DNA of 6,436 bases from Deltaproteobacteria bacterium. GTDB taxonomy: Bacteria; Desulfobacterota; GWC2-55-46; S146-70. Each line of letters starts with the position of its first letter. Positions within the stretch are counted from its first letter, which is position 1. Below are positions 6,401 through 6,436 of the stretch, in pieces. Under the pieces are notes generated by a model. The model did no database searches, was not told the origin of the DNA, and saw only the letters and a program-made list of their open reading frames with translations. Where the stretch lies: the NCBI GenBank assembly GCA_015492395.1, contig WGFD01000172.1, positions 1 through 6,436 on the forward strand, in the 5' to 3' direction. A program made the position numbers and the translations under genes.

Positions 6401-6436
6401 ATGGAAGTATTGTTTGGAAGGTGTTGCGGTATAGAC
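6401..6436 (+). CDS. IS110-family transposase, N-terminal fragment (runs off the window)
   Basis: Only the first 12 residues are present: MEVLFGRCCGID. This matches the stereotyped start of many IS110-family transposases, in which an M-E-V-L/V segment is followed by R-C-C/A-G-hydrophobic-D and then V-H-K. The final Asp of this motif is the first acidic residue of the DEDD RuvC-like catalytic site. The start is fixed by a very strong ribosome binding site five bases upstream. These enzymes are RNA-guided serine-assisted recombinases that mobilise the element as a circle. With 12 residues the family call depends on motif recognition. The downstream sequence, including the C-terminal transposase_20 domain, is not visible. 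Confidence 0.8.
   Translation, partial: MEVLFGRCCGID

Larger units (their letters stand above)
6216..6436 (+). mobile_element. Left part of an IS110-family insertion sequence, cut by the window edge
   Basis: The minimal visible part of the element is given, from its promoter to the edge of the window. It includes a structured non-coding leader and the first 12 codons of the transposase. The true left end lies at or before 6216 and is not resolved. The family assignment comes from the transposase start. A long structured leader in front of the gene is typical of the IS110 group, whereas the IS1111 group carries its RNA downstream of the gene. Confidence 0.72.

Overview
The window looks like a bacterial chromosome of roughly balanced base composition. 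Its longest gene, uvrA, uses AGG/AGA for arginine and ATA for isoleucine heavily. The type II secretion/type IV pilus ATPase with a C-terminal zinc-ribbon tail suggests an environmental Gram-negative lineage such as Planctomycetota (anammox-like), Nitrospirota, Omnitrophota or Desulfobacterota. I cannot fix the phylum from sequence alone.

Layout: a complete uvrA (122-3040, +) has a candidate promoter containing a perfect palindrome. A gap of about 280 bases follows, with a stem over the uvrA stop codon, a candidate promoter and a possible 18-codon leader ORF. Next is a small two-helix LapA-domain membrane protein (3320-3610, +). Facing it is a small cysteine-rich protein (3680-3883, -). Between that gene and 4187 lie two adjacent hairpins, a degenerate GC-rich repeat cluster and a minus-strand extended -10 promoter.

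From 4188 to 6050 (-) lies a broken GspE/PilB-family ATPase. Read through, it would be about 619 residues: an MshEN-like N-terminus, the ATPase with its tetracysteine motif, and two C-terminal zinc ribbons. Three separate lesions break it: a 4-base tandem duplication in the His box, an in-frame amber codon inside the second CxxC, and a one-base loss in a G run within the last zinc ribbon. It is a pseudogene, or three base-call errors would be needed.

The right edge holds the start of an IS110-family transposase (6401 onward, +), recognised from its first 12 residues and a very strong ribosome binding site. The roughly 150-base leader before it has its own sigma70-type promoter, a 5' hairpin, a stem-internal loop-hairpin module and a stem that masks the transposase ribosome binding site. 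This position and architecture fit a bridge RNA, the guide RNA of IS110 elements. It is the most interesting signal here. The element sits on the 5' side of the decayed ATPase gene, so insertion may have cut that gene off from its promoter and allowed it to decay.
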